Source of the DNA: Pseudomonas fluorescens
GTDB taxonomy: Bacteria; Pseudomonadota; Gammaproteobacteria; Pseudomonadales; Pseudomonadaceae
DNA: 54,717 nt
Assembly (NCBI RefSeq): GCF_902497995.1
Contig: NZ_CABVII010000036.1
Location: 1 to 54,717, forward strand
Direction: 5' to 3'
In this document: positions 16,748-25,823 of the stretch, piece by piece
Layout: every line of letters starts with the position of its first letter
Numbering within the stretch: position 1 is the first letter of the stretch
Notes under the pieces: generated by a model
The model's database searches: none
Seen by the model: only the letters and a program-made list of their open reading frames with translations
Told to the model about the DNA's origin: nothing
Program-made: the position numbers and the translations under genes

Positions 16748-17453
16748 GGTGTTTCTCCTTTGCGTTGTGCCAGCCGAGATAGAGATAAAGGCCGAACAGG
16801 GCGATCGACATGGCGAACCACTGCACGGCATAAGCCAGGTGTTTTTCCGGTCCCATGGCGACTACCGGCCAGTCAGCCTGGTAAGTCGCGGGACCGCTTT
16901 CTGCGCGTAATTCGTAGGCAAAACCTTCGCGATCCAGCGCCGTCCAGAGCCTGGCCGGTTCGACTGCGGTGATCAGTTGTGGCCAGGTCGTGGTGTTCGG
17001 GTCGGCGTGCAATTGGAAGGTGGCGCCGGGGGAGACGTAGACCCAGGCAACGAGGCTCAAGGCCTGAGTCGGTGTGGTGAATTGCGGTGGGGTGCGGCGA
17101 TCCGGCCACGGCAGCCAGCCGCGATTGACCAGCAGCCAGAGCCCGGTCGCCTGATCCTGAAACGGTTGCAACAGCTCGACGCCAACCTTGCCGTCGCGCT
17201 GGCGGTTATCCAGCAACAGGCTGTGTGCGGCATCGAACTGGCCTTGCAGGTGAACCCGGCGGAAGGCCGGATCTGCGGTGTGTTGCAGCTCGGTGCTGGC
17301 CATTGGTTCAGCTGCGCGGCGCTCGGTGTAGCTTTGCAGCAGCGCGCTTTTCTCCGCGCCCCGGCTCATTTGCCAGAACCCGAGTGACACCAGCATGGGC
17401 AACAACAGCGCGACCACCAGGGTCGGCACGATGCCCGGCCGGAAACGCTTCAT
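16713..17453 (-). CDS. SURF1 family cytochrome oxidase assembly protein
   Basis: 246 residues with the SURF1 layout: one helix at each end (residues 10-27 and about 210-230) around a periplasmic domain. Family motifs are LGFWQMSRGAEKSALL, RRVHLQGQFD, LLDNRQRDGKVG, LVNRGWLP and the C-terminal HLAYAVQWFAMSIALF. It promotes heme a insertion into subunit I. The start is set at 17453 (MKRFRPGI); longer frames upstream run over unrelated sequence. It overlaps the next gene by 35 bp. Confidence 0.93.
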   Translation of the reverse strand: MKRFRPGIVPTLVVALLLPMLVSLGFWQMSRGAEKSALLQSYTERRAAEPMASTELQHTADPAFRRVHLQGQFDAAHSLLLDNRQRDGKVGVELLQPFQDQATGLWLLVNRGWLPWPDRRTPPQFTTPTQALSLVAWVYVSPGATFQLHADPNTTTWPQLITAVEPARLWTALDREGFAYELRAESGPATYQADWPVVAMGPEKHLAYAVQWFAMSIALFGLYLYLGWHNAKEKHHGSGHESTQHV

Positions 17454-17523
17454 GGCGTCGCCAGAAAGTCGGTAGTCGCGATAGCTATACTCAAGTGCAT
17501 CGCCTTTCCCCCGGAGTTTCACC

Positions 17524-17727
17524 ATGCTCAAAGCAGCCATCGTCCTGATGCTGATTGCCACGGTTGTCAGCCTGTTCAGCGGCCTGTTTTTTCTGGTCAA
17601 GGACGACAGCAGCTCGAACCGCCTCGTCGTTGCCTTGAGTGTTCGTGTCACGCTGGCCGCCATGACCGTCGGCTTGATCGCCTGGGGTTTTTTCAGCGGC
17701 CAGTTGGTGTCGCACGTACCTTGGTAA
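17524..17727 (+). CDS. DUF2909 family twin-transmembrane protein
   Basis: 67 residues with two predicted helices (about 3-24 and 38-58), matching the small twin-transmembrane DUF2909 family found in proteobacterial oxidase clusters. It is on the opposite strand to the rest of the cluster, between surf1 and ctaE, and ends 3 bp before the convergent ctaE stop. The surf1-side gap of 70 bp is a divergent promoter region. Role unknown; the location suggests oxidase assembly or a stabilising subunit. Confidence 0.8.
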   Translation: MLKAAIVLMLIATVVSLFSGLFFLVKDDSSSNRLVVALSVRVTLAAMTVGLIAWGFFSGQLVSHVPW

Positions 17728-17730
17728 GCC

Positions 17731-18618
17731 TCAGAGCACGTAGACGAAAACGAACAGCCCGATCCACACCACGTCCACGAAGTGCCAGTACCAGCTCGCC
17801 GCTTCAAACGCGAACTGATGATCGGCGTCGAAGTGCCCGCGCATGATCCGCATCAACATCACAAACAAGATGATGGTGCCGATGGTCACGTGGGCGCCGT
17901 GGAAGCCGGTGAGCATGAAGAAGGTCGCGCCGTAGATCCCCGAACCCAGGGTCAGGCCCAGTTCGTGGTAGGCATGGATGTATTCTTCGGCCTGGAAACC
18001 GAGGAACGCGCAACCGAGCAATACGGTCAGTGCCAGCCAGATTTTCAGTGCGCCACGATGACCCTTTTTCAAGGCGTGGTGGGCGATGGTCACGGTGACG
18101 CTGGAACTGACCAGCAGCACGGTATTCAGCAGCGGCAGACCCCACGGGCTGATCACGTCCTTGGGGGCCGGGAAGAGTTTCGGGTCCGGGTTATTCAGCA
18201 ATGGCCAGGTGAATTCAAACGTCGGCCACAGCATGTGGGCCAGGCCTTTGGCACCTTCACCGCCCAGTGACGGGCCAGTGATGTTGCGCACATAAAACAG
18301 TGCGCCGAAGAAGGCGATGAAGAACATCACCTCCGAGAAGATGAACCAGCTCATGCCCCAGCGAAACGAACGATCCATCTGCGCGCTGTACAACCCCTGG
18401 CGGCTTTCCTTGATCACCGTCCCGAACCAGCCGAACAACATGTACGCCAGCAACAGGCCGCCGACGAAAAAGATCAGCGGGCCATGGGATTCCGGCCGCG
18501 CGGCTTTCAGGTCGTTGAACCAGGTGGCCAGGCCGAACACCGTGACGAACATGCCGACCGTGGCGATGATCGGCCATTTGCTCTGTGCCGGAACGTAATA
18601 ATGCTCATGAGTTGCCAT
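17731..18618 (-). CDS. ctaE: Cytochrome c oxidase subunit III
   Basis: 295 residues with seven predicted helices. Motifs include the N-terminal EHYYVPAQSKWPI, FRWGMSWFIFSEVMFFIAFFGALFY, and the C-terminal FHGAHVTIGTIILF and SWYWHFVDVVWIGLFVFVYVL typical of COX3. The AAGGAG ribosome binding site is 7 bp before the ATG. It lies downstream of ctaG in the same minus-strand operon. Confidence 0.97.
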   Translation of the reverse strand: MATHEHYYVPAQSKWPIIATVGMFVTVFGLATWFNDLKAARPESHGPLIFFVGGLLLAYMLFGWFGTVIKESRQGLYSAQMDRSFRWGMSWFIFSEVMFFIAFFGALFYVRNITGPSLGGEGAKGLAHMLWPTFEFTWPLLNNPDPKLFPAPKDVISPWGLPLLNTVLLVSSSVTVTIAHHALKKGHRGALKIWLALTVLLGCAFLGFQAEEYIHAYHELGLTLGSGIYGATFFMLTGFHGAHVTIGTIILFVMLMRIMRGHFDADHQFAFEAASWYWHFVDVVWIGLFVFVYVL

Positions 18619-18643
18619 TTATTGTTCTCCTTATCGGGCACGC

Positions 18644-19195
18644 TCAGCCGCCAGTGTTTACAGCTACCGGTGGATGTCGGGCGGTGATGTCGAACAGCGT
18701 GTAGGACAGCGTGAGGTGCTTCACATCCTTGGGCATGTCGCGATCAACGATGAACCGTACCGGCATCTCGATCCGTTGACCGGGCTGCAGCACTTGCTGG
18801 GTAAAGCAGAAACATTCGGTCTTGTGGAAATACGCCGCCGCCGCGCTGGGCGCGATGCTCGGAACTGCCTGGGCACTCATGGGGCGATCGGTCGGGTTGT
18901 GGGCGATGAAAATCATCTCGTTCACCGCCCCCGGGTTGGCCACCAACTCATCAGCCTTTGGGTAGAAGTCCCAGGACATGTCGGCGGAGTTGGTCGATAG
19001 GAACTGCACGCGGACCTGCCGCGAGGTGTCGACCGTTTGCTCGCCCTCATACTGTCCGCCGGTCTTGCCATTGATGCCGAACGCCTTGCACATCACGTCG
19101 TAGATCGGCACCAGGGCGAACCCGAAGACAAACATTGCCACCACCACCAGCAACAGGCGGGTGACCAGTTTCTTCATTGAAATCGAGTCAGCCAT
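18644..19195 (-). CDS. ctaG: Cytochrome oxidase assembly protein CtaG/Cox11
   Basis: Delivers copper to the CuB site of subunit I. 183 residues with one N-terminal anchor, then the periplasmic domain with the Cox11 copper motif ECFCFTQQVLQPGQ (CxC) and YDVMCKAFGINGKTGGQ. The ATG at 19195 (MADSISMKK) is preferred; a TTG at 19204 also reads in frame. Between this gene and ctaD lies a REP pair. Confidence 0.95.
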   Translation of the reverse strand: MADSISMKKLVTRLLLVVVAMFVFGFALVPIYDVMCKAFGINGKTGGQYEGEQTVDTSRQVRVQFLSTNSADMSWDFYPKADELVANPGAVNEMIFIAHNPTDRPMSAQAVPSIAPSAAAAYFHKTECFCFTQQVLQPGQRIEMPVRFIVDRDMPKDVKHLTLSYTLFDITARHPPVAVNTGG

Positions 19196-19219
19196 GATTT
19201 CCAACCTCTACGCATGACC

Positions 19220-19309
19220 CTGTGGGAGCGGGCTTGCTCGCGAAGCACGCGCCGCGGTTTAACAGGAGCACCGCGTTATCGTTCTTCGCGAGCAAGCCCG
19301 CTCCCACAG
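19220..19309. repeat. REP inverted pair inside the oxidase operon, 26-nt perfect arms
   Basis: 19220-19245 and 19284-19309 are perfect reverse complements of the GTGGGAGCGGGCTTGCTCGCG type with a 38-nt centre. The right arm ends on the base before the ctaD stop codon, and the left arm ends 25 bp before the ctaG start. It therefore sits between two co-directional genes, where it could lower downstream expression or protect the ctaD message 3' end. Confidence 0.92.
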
Positions 19310-20902
19310 TCATTTCACTTCCGGCGGCGTGGTGAACGTGTGATACGGCGCCGGTGAAGGAATGCTCCACTCCAGACCTTCTGCCCCATCCCACGGCTTG
19401 GCCGGTGCCGGCGCGCCGCCGCGAATGGTCTTGATCACGATGAACAGGAAGAAGATCTGCGTGGCGCCGAACATGAACGCACCGATCGACGACACCATGT
19501 TGAAATCGGCGAATTGCAGGTTGTAGTCCGGAATCCGCCGCGGCATCCCCGCCAGTCCCACGAAGTGCATCGGGAAGAAGGCCATGTTCATGCCGATGAA
19601 TGACAGCCAGAAGTGCAGCTTGCCGAGGGTTTCGTCGTACATGTGGCCGGTCCATTTCGGCAACCAGTAGTAGGCCGAGGCGAAGATCCCGAAGATCGCC
19701 CCCGGTACCAGTACATAGTGGAAGTGCGCGACCACAAAGTAGGTGTCCTGGTACTGGAAGTCCGCCGGGGCGATGGCCAGCATCAACCCGGAGAAACCGC
19801 CGATGGAAAACAGAATCACGAACGCCACCGCAAACAGCATCGGCGTTTCGAAGGTCAGCGAGCCTTGCCACATGGTGCTGGCCCAGTTGAACACCTTGAC
19901 CCCGGTGGGTACGGCGATCAGCAACGTGGCGTACATGAAGAACAACTCGCCCACCAACGGAATGCCGACCACGAACATGTGGTGCGCCCAGACGATGAAC
20001 GACAGGAACGCGATACTCGCCGTCGCATAGACCATCGAGGTGTAGCCAAACAGCGGCTTGCGTGAGAAGGCCGGAATGATCGAGCTGACGGCACCGAAGG
20101 CCGGCAGGATCATGATGTACACCTCGGGGTGACCGAAGAACCAGAACACGTGCTGGAACAACACCGGGTCACCGCCACCGGCGGCACTGAAGAAACTGGT
20201 GCCGAAGTGGATGTCCATCAGCATCATCGTCACGCAGCCGGCCAGTACCGGCATCACCGCGATCAGCAGGAACGCGGTAATCAGCCAGGTCCAGACGAAC
20301 AGCGGCATTTTCATCAACGTCATGCCGGGGGCGCGCAGGTTGAGGATGGTGGCGATCACGTTGATCGCGCCCATGATCGAACTGATCCCCATCAAGTGGA
20401 TGGCGAAGATGAAGAAGGTCACGCTTTCCGGTGCGTAGGTCGTCGACAGCGGGGCGTAGAACGTCCAGCCGAAGTTCGGTCCCCCACCGGGGGTGAACAG
20501 GGTCGATACCAGCAGGATGAACGCCGCTGGCAATAGCCAGAAGCTGAAGTTGTTCATCCGTGGCAGGGCCATGTCCGGCGCGCCGATCATCAACGGGATC
20601 ATCCAGTTGGCGAGGCCAACGAAGGCCGGCATCACCGCACCGAACACCATCACCAGACCGTGCATGGTGGTCATCTGGTTGAAGAACTCCGGCTGGACGA
20701 TTTGCAGTCCCGGCTGGAACAACTCGGCACGAATCACCATCGCGAACGAGCCGCCGAGCAAGAACATGGAGAACGCGAACCACAGGTACAGCGTGCCGAT
20801 ATCCTTGTGGTTGGTGGTCAGCACCCAGCGCATCAGGCCTTTGGCGGGGCCGTGGGCGTGGGCGGTGCCGGTATGAACATGGTCATCGACGACAGCAGTC
20901 AT
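19310..20902 (-). CDS. ctaD: Cytochrome c oxidase subunit I
   Basis: Catalytic heme-copper subunit, 530 residues, twelve predicted helices. Motifs: TTNHKDIGTLYLWF at the start, TMHGLVMVFGAVMPAF (low-spin heme His), WFFGHPEVYIMILP with the His-Tyr crosslink pair, WAHHMFVVG (CuB His), and VVAHFHYVLVPGA (heme His pair). These mark a type A heme-copper oxidase. It follows ctaC by 82 bp and precedes ctaG. Confidence 0.98.
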   Translation of the reverse strand: MTAVVDDHVHTGTAHAHGPAKGLMRWVLTTNHKDIGTLYLWFAFSMFLLGGSFAMVIRAELFQPGLQIVQPEFFNQMTTMHGLVMVFGAVMPAFVGLANWMIPLMIGAPDMALPRMNNFSFWLLPAAFILLVSTLFTPGGGPNFGWTFYAPLSTTYAPESVTFFIFAIHLMGISSIMGAINVIATILNLRAPGMTLMKMPLFVWTWLITAFLLIAVMPVLAGCVTMMLMDIHFGTSFFSAAGGGDPVLFQHVFWFFGHPEVYIMILPAFGAVSSIIPAFSRKPLFGYTSMVYATASIAFLSFIVWAHHMFVVGIPLVGELFFMYATLLIAVPTGVKVFNWASTMWQGSLTFETPMLFAVAFVILFSIGGFSGLMLAIAPADFQYQDTYFVVAHFHYVLVPGAIFGIFASAYYWLPKWTGHMYDETLGKLHFWLSFIGMNMAFFPMHFVGLAGMPRRIPDYNLQFADFNMVSSIGAFMFGATQIFFLFIVIKTIRGGAPAPAKPWDGAEGLEWSIPSPAPYHTFTTPPEVK

Positions 20903-20984
20903 GTCCTGTCTCCTGCAAACAGATGGGCTGGGCAGGCCGGGGCGCGAGGCCCCGGCTGGTTCCTTACGTGCGCAATAGACCGGG

Positions 20985-22112
20985 TCATTTGCTTTCCGCC
21001 TGTTTCAGCTCCAGCACTTCTTTAGGGGTGACCATGTCGCCCTTGTTGTTGCCCCAGGCGTTACGTTCGTAGGTCACGACCGCTGCGATATCGACTTCCG
21101 AGAGCTGCTTGCCGAACGCCGCCATGGACGTGCCGGGTTTGCCGTGGAAGACAATGTTCAGGTGATCCTTGATCGGCCCGGTGGCGATTTTCGAGCCCTT
21201 GAGTGCCGGGAACATCGGTGGCAGGCCCTGGCCTTCGGCCTGGTGACAGGCCACGCAAGTGGTGTGATAGACCTTGTCGCCGCGCTCCTTGAGCTCGTCG
21301 AGGGTCCAATCCTTGCTGGTCAACTCTTTGAGTTGCGCGGCTTCAGCCTTGCGCTCGCCCAGCCATTTTTCGTAATCGGCCTTTTCCTTGACCTCGACCA
21401 CGATCGGCATGAAGCCGTGGTCCTTGCCGCACAATTCGGCGCATTGACCGCGGTAGAGGCCGGGCTTGTCGACGCGGGTCCAGGCTTCGTTGACGAACCC
21501 CGGAATCGCATCGCGCTTGACCGCAAAGGCCGGCACCCACCAGGAGTGGATGACGTCGGCGGAAGTCACCAGGAAGCGCACCTTCGCGCCGATCGGCAGC
21601 ACCAAAGGCTTATCGACCTCAAGCAAGTAGTGCTCGCTCTTGGCTTCCTTGTTGTGGATCTGATCGGCGGGCGTGGTCAGGTTGCTGAAGAACTCAACGT
21701 CCTGGCCCAGGTATTTGTAGTGCCACTTCCACTGATAGCCGGTGACCTGGATATCGATATCCGGCTCACTGGCGTCGTACATCTTGATCAGGGTTGCGGT
21801 CGCGGGAACCGCCATGGCCACCAGGATCAGGAAGGGCACGATGGTCCAGAGGATTTCAACGGTGGTGCTTTCATGAAATTTTGCGGCCACCTGCCCGGTC
21901 GAGCGGCGGTGGAGAATCATCGACCAGAACATGGCGCCGAAGACGATGATGCCGATCACTACACAGATCCAGAATATGGTCATGTGCAGGTCAAATACTG
22001 CGTGACTGATTTCAGTCGCTCCAGGCGCCATATTCACAGTCCAGGCCGCTTGTGCCTGACTGAAAATCGACCACAACAGGAGGCCCATCCAGACATGTGG
22101 ATGTCGCATCAT
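20985..22112 (-). CDS. ctaC: Cytochrome c oxidase subunit II with fused cytochrome c domain (caa3 type)
   Basis: 375 residues: signal peptide (ends QAQA), two helices, CuA domain with ligands H189, C224, C228, H232 and M235 (GQCAELCGKDHGFM), then an extra class I cytochrome c domain with CVACH at 286-290 and an axial Met probably in TSMAAFG. The fused cytochrome makes this a caa3-type subunit that can take electrons from soluble or membrane cytochromes c. The ATG at 22112 has an AAGGGGA site. First gene of the minus-strand oxidase operon. Confidence 0.97.
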   Translation of the reverse strand: MMRHPHVWMGLLLWSIFSQAQAAWTVNMAPGATEISHAVFDLHMTIFWICVVIGIIVFGAMFWSMILHRRSTGQVAAKFHESTTVEILWTIVPFLILVAMAVPATATLIKMYDASEPDIDIQVTGYQWKWHYKYLGQDVEFFSNLTTPADQIHNKEAKSEHYLLEVDKPLVLPIGAKVRFLVTSADVIHSWWVPAFAVKRDAIPGFVNEAWTRVDKPGLYRGQCAELCGKDHGFMPIVVEVKEKADYEKWLGERKAEAAQLKELTSKDWTLDELKERGDKVYHTTCVACHQAEGQGLPPMFPALKGSKIATGPIKDHLNIVFHGKPGTSMAAFGKQLSEVDIAAVVTYERNAWGNNKGDMVTPKEVLELKQAESK

Positions 22113-22482
22113 TGCGGGTTCCCCTTATCGTTCTTTTTATCCCGCCGGCGTTCACCTGCGGCAAGGGAGCGGCTTTTTCAGACTACGAACTTGAATCGCC
22201 AAGCCTTGCTGCGTGTGCAGTCGGGCGTCATCAGCTAACTCCATTCCCACCCGAGTATAGACAGCGACTGCTACCTCGCAATGTGATGGCGTAAATCATG
22301 TGAAACAGCTGGGACTTGCGTTCTAGGTCACGAATGGAGAAGGATGCAGACGAATGGTCACAATCCGATATAACGGAGGCGTCTCAAGGATGAAACACTT
22401 ATGACAAATGCGTCTTAGCATTATTCATAGGGCAGCTAAGTTATGTCTTCCCTATTTCATTGTCTTGTTTCCTGGAGTTTTC
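22113..22482. promoter_or_regulatory. Divergent promoter region upstream of ctaC and the 22483 gene
   Basis: 370 bp without a supported gene. It must hold the oxidase operon promoter (minus) and that of the divergent unknown gene (plus). An AT-rich stretch, GATATAAC near 22366-22373, and TTATGACAAATG near 22401 are possible plus-strand elements. I see no confident operator or terminator. Confidence 0.4.
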
Positions 22483-23133
22483 ATGAACACCGCCGCATTG
22501 CGCGAGCAGATCCAAAAAGCCCAACAACACGAAGCCGAAACCGGCCAGCTGACTCATCAGCTGGAAACCCAACTGCCACACCTTCACTCGGCCATACAAC
22601 TGCCGGAGGTCGACGCCAACGGCGTGATGACGCGTTTTGTGGCCGCGTATATCGAGCAAGTACCGGACCTGCTGGATGCAGCCAATGAAGTCGCCAGGGA
22701 AGCGGGCATCGAATCACAGATCAAGCCGGTGCTGAAAATCGCCGAGCAGTTCTTCCTCCAGCCGCCGGCGATCATGGCCGGTCACGTCGGTCTCGACAGC
22801 CTGCTGGACGAAGCCTATCTGGCGCACCGCCTGGTCGAAGAGGTCAATGACCTGTACATCAAGCATTTTGGCCAGCCACTGATCCCATTGGACATGACTG
22901 TTGCCAACCTGATTGCTCATCATCTGATCGGTGAGGAATTCGCTAACCAACTGGATGAGGCGGTACATCACGCCGTCGACGAGATGCTCAACGAGGAAAG
23001 TTTCGCGCTGGAATCGGTGGAAGCCTACCGCGAGAAACTCAACAGCCCGGACACCGGTGCTGCATGGAGGCGCTGGCCATGCCTGTCGCGCCAGCTGGGC
23101 GTAGGGCTGGAGCTGGATCAGCCAGCTGCCTAA
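22483..23133 (+). CDS. Conserved hypothetical protein (PA0104-like)
   Basis: 216 residues, acidic, predicted mainly helical, no signal peptide and no membrane segment, so cytoplasmic. It begins MNTAALREQIQKAQQHE and has an amphipathic N-terminal helix followed by a region rich in LLDEAYLAHRLVEEVND and LIAHHLIGEEFANQLDE. The ATG at 22483 has a TGGAG site; 25 open codons upstream are not used. I recall a homologue between coxB and a sulfate-type transporter in P. aeruginosa. No known domain recognised. A REP pair follows. Confidence 0.8.
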   Translation: MNTAALREQIQKAQQHEAETGQLTHQLETQLPHLHSAIQLPEVDANGVMTRFVAAYIEQVPDLLDAANEVAREAGIESQIKPVLKIAEQFFLQPPAIMAGHVGLDSLLDEAYLAHRLVEEVNDLYIKHFGQPLIPLDMTVANLIAHHLIGEEFANQLDEAVHHAVDEMLNEESFALESVEAYREKLNSPDTGAAWRRWPCLSRQLGVGLELDQPAA

Positions 23134-23149
23134 CGCTACACCTCACCCC

Positions 23150-23225
23150 CTGTAGGAGCGAGGCTTGCCCGCGAAGCTTTTGGGGCCCTTGAGGACGCCT
23201 TCGCGGGCAAGCCTCGCTCCTACAG
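23150..23225. repeat. REP inverted pair, 27-nt perfect arms (GCGAGGCTTGCC type)
   Basis: 23150-23176 and 23199-23225 are perfect reverse complements (CTGTAGGAGCGAGGCTTGCC core) with a 22-nt centre containing GGGGCCC. It lies between convergent genes, 2 bp from the sulP stop and 16 bp past the upstream stop, and probably serves both as transcription end. Confidence 0.9.
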
Positions 23226-23227
23226 AA

Positions 23228-24754
23228 TTACGCAGCTGAGCCGACGCCGGTGGTGGTCCGCAACCGTCCCTCCAATCTGCGCTTCAACCCCCGCGCCTCA
23301 ATCAGCAGCTTCGAACCCTTGGCCGCATTGGCCCGTCCCCACTCCTCAAGCAATTCCAGACACGAGTGATCGATGTAGCTCAGGTTATTGAGCGGCACAT
23401 GCACCGTCGCGCCGGCGGGGATGGTCCCCAGCACCTGGGTCAACGCTGGCACCTTGAGAAAGGTCGCGGCGCCGATCAATCGCAGCTCCATTTCGCCGTC
23501 CTTGGGCAGATCGATCAGGCTGATCTTCAATCGCGAAGCCTTCCAGGCAAGCTTGGCCAGCGTCAGGCCGAAACCGATCAGCACGCCGGTCAACAAGTCG
23601 GTGAAGATGATTGCCAGCGCCGTCGCGGCGTAGGTGAACATCGGCATTCGGCCATAACGGCCCAGACCGCGAAAAGCCTTGAGATCGACCAATTTGAAGC
23701 CGGTGTAGACCAGAACCCCGGCCAGACTCGCTACCGGAATACTTTGCAGCACGCTCGACAGCAGCAGCACGAACGCCAGCAACCACAAGCCATGGAACAC
23801 CGTCGACAATCGTGTGGTGGCACCGGCCTGGACGTTGGCGGAACTGCGCACAATCACGCCGGTCATGGGCAGCGCACCGAGCAGACCGCAGAGCATGTTA
23901 CCGACACCTTGGGCTGACAATTCCCGGTCGAAGTCCGAACGCTGGCCATTGTGCATGCGGTCCACCGCGGCGGCCGATAGCAGCGTTTCGGCGCTGGCGA
24001 TGAAGGCCACGGCAAATGCGGCGATCAGCAGCGTCGGATCCGCCAGGTTCAGCAGGTCCGCAGGTTTCAGCCAGTCGATGGCTTCTGCCAGATTAGCCGG
24101 TACCTCCACGCGTTTGACCTGCAGCGCGAGCCCCAGGCTGGCGAGCGTTGCCAGACCTACTCCAAGCAAGGCACCGGGAACAAAGCGCAGGGAGTGCGGG
24201 CGGAATTTTTCCCACAGGTACATCACGGCAATCGTCGACAGGCCGAGTGCGCCTGCCTGCCAGCCAAACGACGGTAAAGCCTGGGAAACAGCTGCCGGAA
24301 AGGCTGCCAGGTTGTCCAGTCCGGAAGGTTTGGGCACAGCATCGAGCATCACGTGCACTTGTGACAGCACGATCAGCACGCCAATCCCGGCAAGCATGCC
24401 GTAGACCACCGCCGGTGCCGTCACCCTAAACCAGCAACCGAGTTTCAAACGCCCGGCCACCAGTTGCAGAAATCCGGCTAACAGCAGGATTGGCCCGAGC
24501 ATGGCGATGCCATGCTGACGTACCAGTTCGAACACCAGAACGGCCAATCCGGCCGCCGGACCGCTGACTTGAAGTGGTGATCCGGCGAGCCAACCCACCA
24601 CCAGACCACCGATGATGCCGGTGATCAGCCCTTTGGCGGGCGGTAGGCCCGAAGCAATGGCGATACCCATGCATAAGGGTAATGCGACAAGAAACACGAC
24701 CACCGAAGCCAACAGCTCCCGTGGCAGAACAGCTTTCAGTTGCGCAGCACGCAT
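23228..24754 (-). CDS. SulP family anion transporter with STAS domain
   Basis: 508 residues: about 10-14 membrane helices followed by a C-terminal STAS domain (about 410-508, with NLSYIDHSCLELLEEW). The N terminus VVVFLVALPLCMGIAIASGLPP is the SulP signature. SulP members carry sulfate, bicarbonate or other anions. Lying directly upstream of a beta carbonic anhydrase on the genome and read on the same strand, this one is more likely a bicarbonate transporter (inference). The ATG at 24754 has an AGGAGAG site; the longer frame to 24826 is not used. Confidence 0.9.
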   Translation of the reverse strand: MRAAQLKAVLPRELLASVVVFLVALPLCMGIAIASGLPPAKGLITGIIGGLVVGWLAGSPLQVSGPAAGLAVLVFELVRQHGIAMLGPILLLAGFLQLVAGRLKLGCWFRVTAPAVVYGMLAGIGVLIVLSQVHVMLDAVPKPSGLDNLAAFPAAVSQALPSFGWQAGALGLSTIAVMYLWEKFRPHSLRFVPGALLGVGLATLASLGLALQVKRVEVPANLAEAIDWLKPADLLNLADPTLLIAAFAVAFIASAETLLSAAAVDRMHNGQRSDFDRELSAQGVGNMLCGLLGALPMTGVIVRSSANVQAGATTRLSTVFHGLWLLAFVLLLSSVLQSIPVASLAGVLVYTGFKLVDLKAFRGLGRYGRMPMFTYAATALAIIFTDLLTGVLIGFGLTLAKLAWKASRLKISLIDLPKDGEMELRLIGAATFLKVPALTQVLGTIPAGATVHVPLNNLSYIDHSCLELLEEWGRANAAKGSKLLIEARGLKRRLEGRLRTTTGVGSAA

Positions 24755-24844
24755 GATGACTCTCCTGAAGTTTTTTTCAGGCGTGGCAAAGCCAGGCTGC
24801 CTGATCGGCAGCCTCGGCTGAGCCACACAAGGATTTAGGAGGAT

Positions 24845-25576
24845 TTAGAAGCGCGCTTTGGGCGTCGCCACGGGAATTGGATGACTGCCATCGAGCGGCA
24901 GGAAACAACCCTGATCGGCGTCGTAAGCCTTGATTTCGCTGGTTTCGATGCTGTAGACCCAGCCATGGATAAACAGCTGACCGTTGGCCATGCGCGAGGC
25001 CACCGACGGATGGGTGCGCAAATGTTGCAACTGGGCGATCACATTCTCTTCGGTGAGAATCTGCATGCTTTCGTTTTCATCAGCGCAATGACAGTTTTCC
25101 TGCACCATGGTTTTCGCCACTTCGGCGTGGCGCAACCAGGCTTTGACCGTCGGCATTTTTTCCAGGCTTTGCGGGTTGAGTACCGCACGCATGGCGCCGC
25201 AGTCGGAGTGCCCGCAAATGATGATGTGCTGCACGCCGAGGGCCAGTACCGCGTATTCGATCGCCGTGGAAACACCGCCGTTCATTTGCCCGTACGGCGG
25301 AACCACATTGCCGACGTTACGGGTCACGAACAGATCGCCAGGGGCGCTTTGGGTGATCAGCTCGGGAACGATGCGCGAATCGGCGCAGGCGATGAACATC
25401 GCTCTGGGGCTCTGGGCCGTGGCGAGTTTCTTGAACAGTTCTTCCTGCTGTGGAAAAACCTCGTGATGAAAATGCAAGAAGCCGTCAACGATATGCTGCA
25501 GCGCTGCATCGGCGGTTTCCGCCTCCAGTGGGGCTGAAGCCGACGCAGCCAACGGCTGTTTATCCTTGTCACTCAT
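24845..25576 (-). CDS. can: Beta-class carbonic anhydrase
   Basis: Interconverts CO2 and bicarbonate. 243 residues with the full zinc site: C64 and D66-R68 (CADSR), H123 and C126 (HSDCGA). It has about 25 extra N-terminal residues of low complexity (PLAASASAPLEAE). It is transcribed first in a two-gene unit with the SulP gene 90 bp downstream. The ATG at 25576 has a GAGG upstream. Confidence 0.95.
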   Translation of the reverse strand: MSDKDKQPLAASASAPLEAETADAALQHIVDGFLHFHHEVFPQQEELFKKLATAQSPRAMFIACADSRIVPELITQSAPGDLFVTRNVGNVVPPYGQMNGGVSTAIEYAVLALGVQHIIICGHSDCGAMRAVLNPQSLEKMPTVKAWLRHAEVAKTMVQENCHCADENESMQILTEENVIAQLQHLRTHPSVASRMANGQLFIHGWVYSIETSEIKAYDADQGCFLPLDGSHPIPVATPKARF

Positions 25577-25823
25577 GATTCATCCTCTTTGGCGGAGTCA
25601 GTCAGGGAATCTTCCCGTGTTATCCGATGTGAAGCCAGTGGCTGTTTAAAAAACATCCAGGTCGAACATCGCGACCCGTCAGTCACTCGATGAACAAGGT
25701 AGCCGCCGAAACTTAATTGAAACTGAATGAAACGCTCTAGTACCTGTGTTCCAGGTCACAAAAAACGTGACCAGCCTGGTTGCGGTGCTTGTTTCCCTCT
25801 ACTCAACCATAGGCCAATTGTCC

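Noticed and set aside
16713..17807. Longer N terminus for the SURF1 protein
   Set aside because: The extra part covers the small opposite-strand gene and lacks SURF1 features; the ATG at 17453 gives the right topology.
25754..25772. GGTCAC-N7-GTGACC inverted repeat after the radical SAM gene
   Set aside because: Short stem with A-rich loop and no T-run after it; could be chance or a weak operator, not enough to call.
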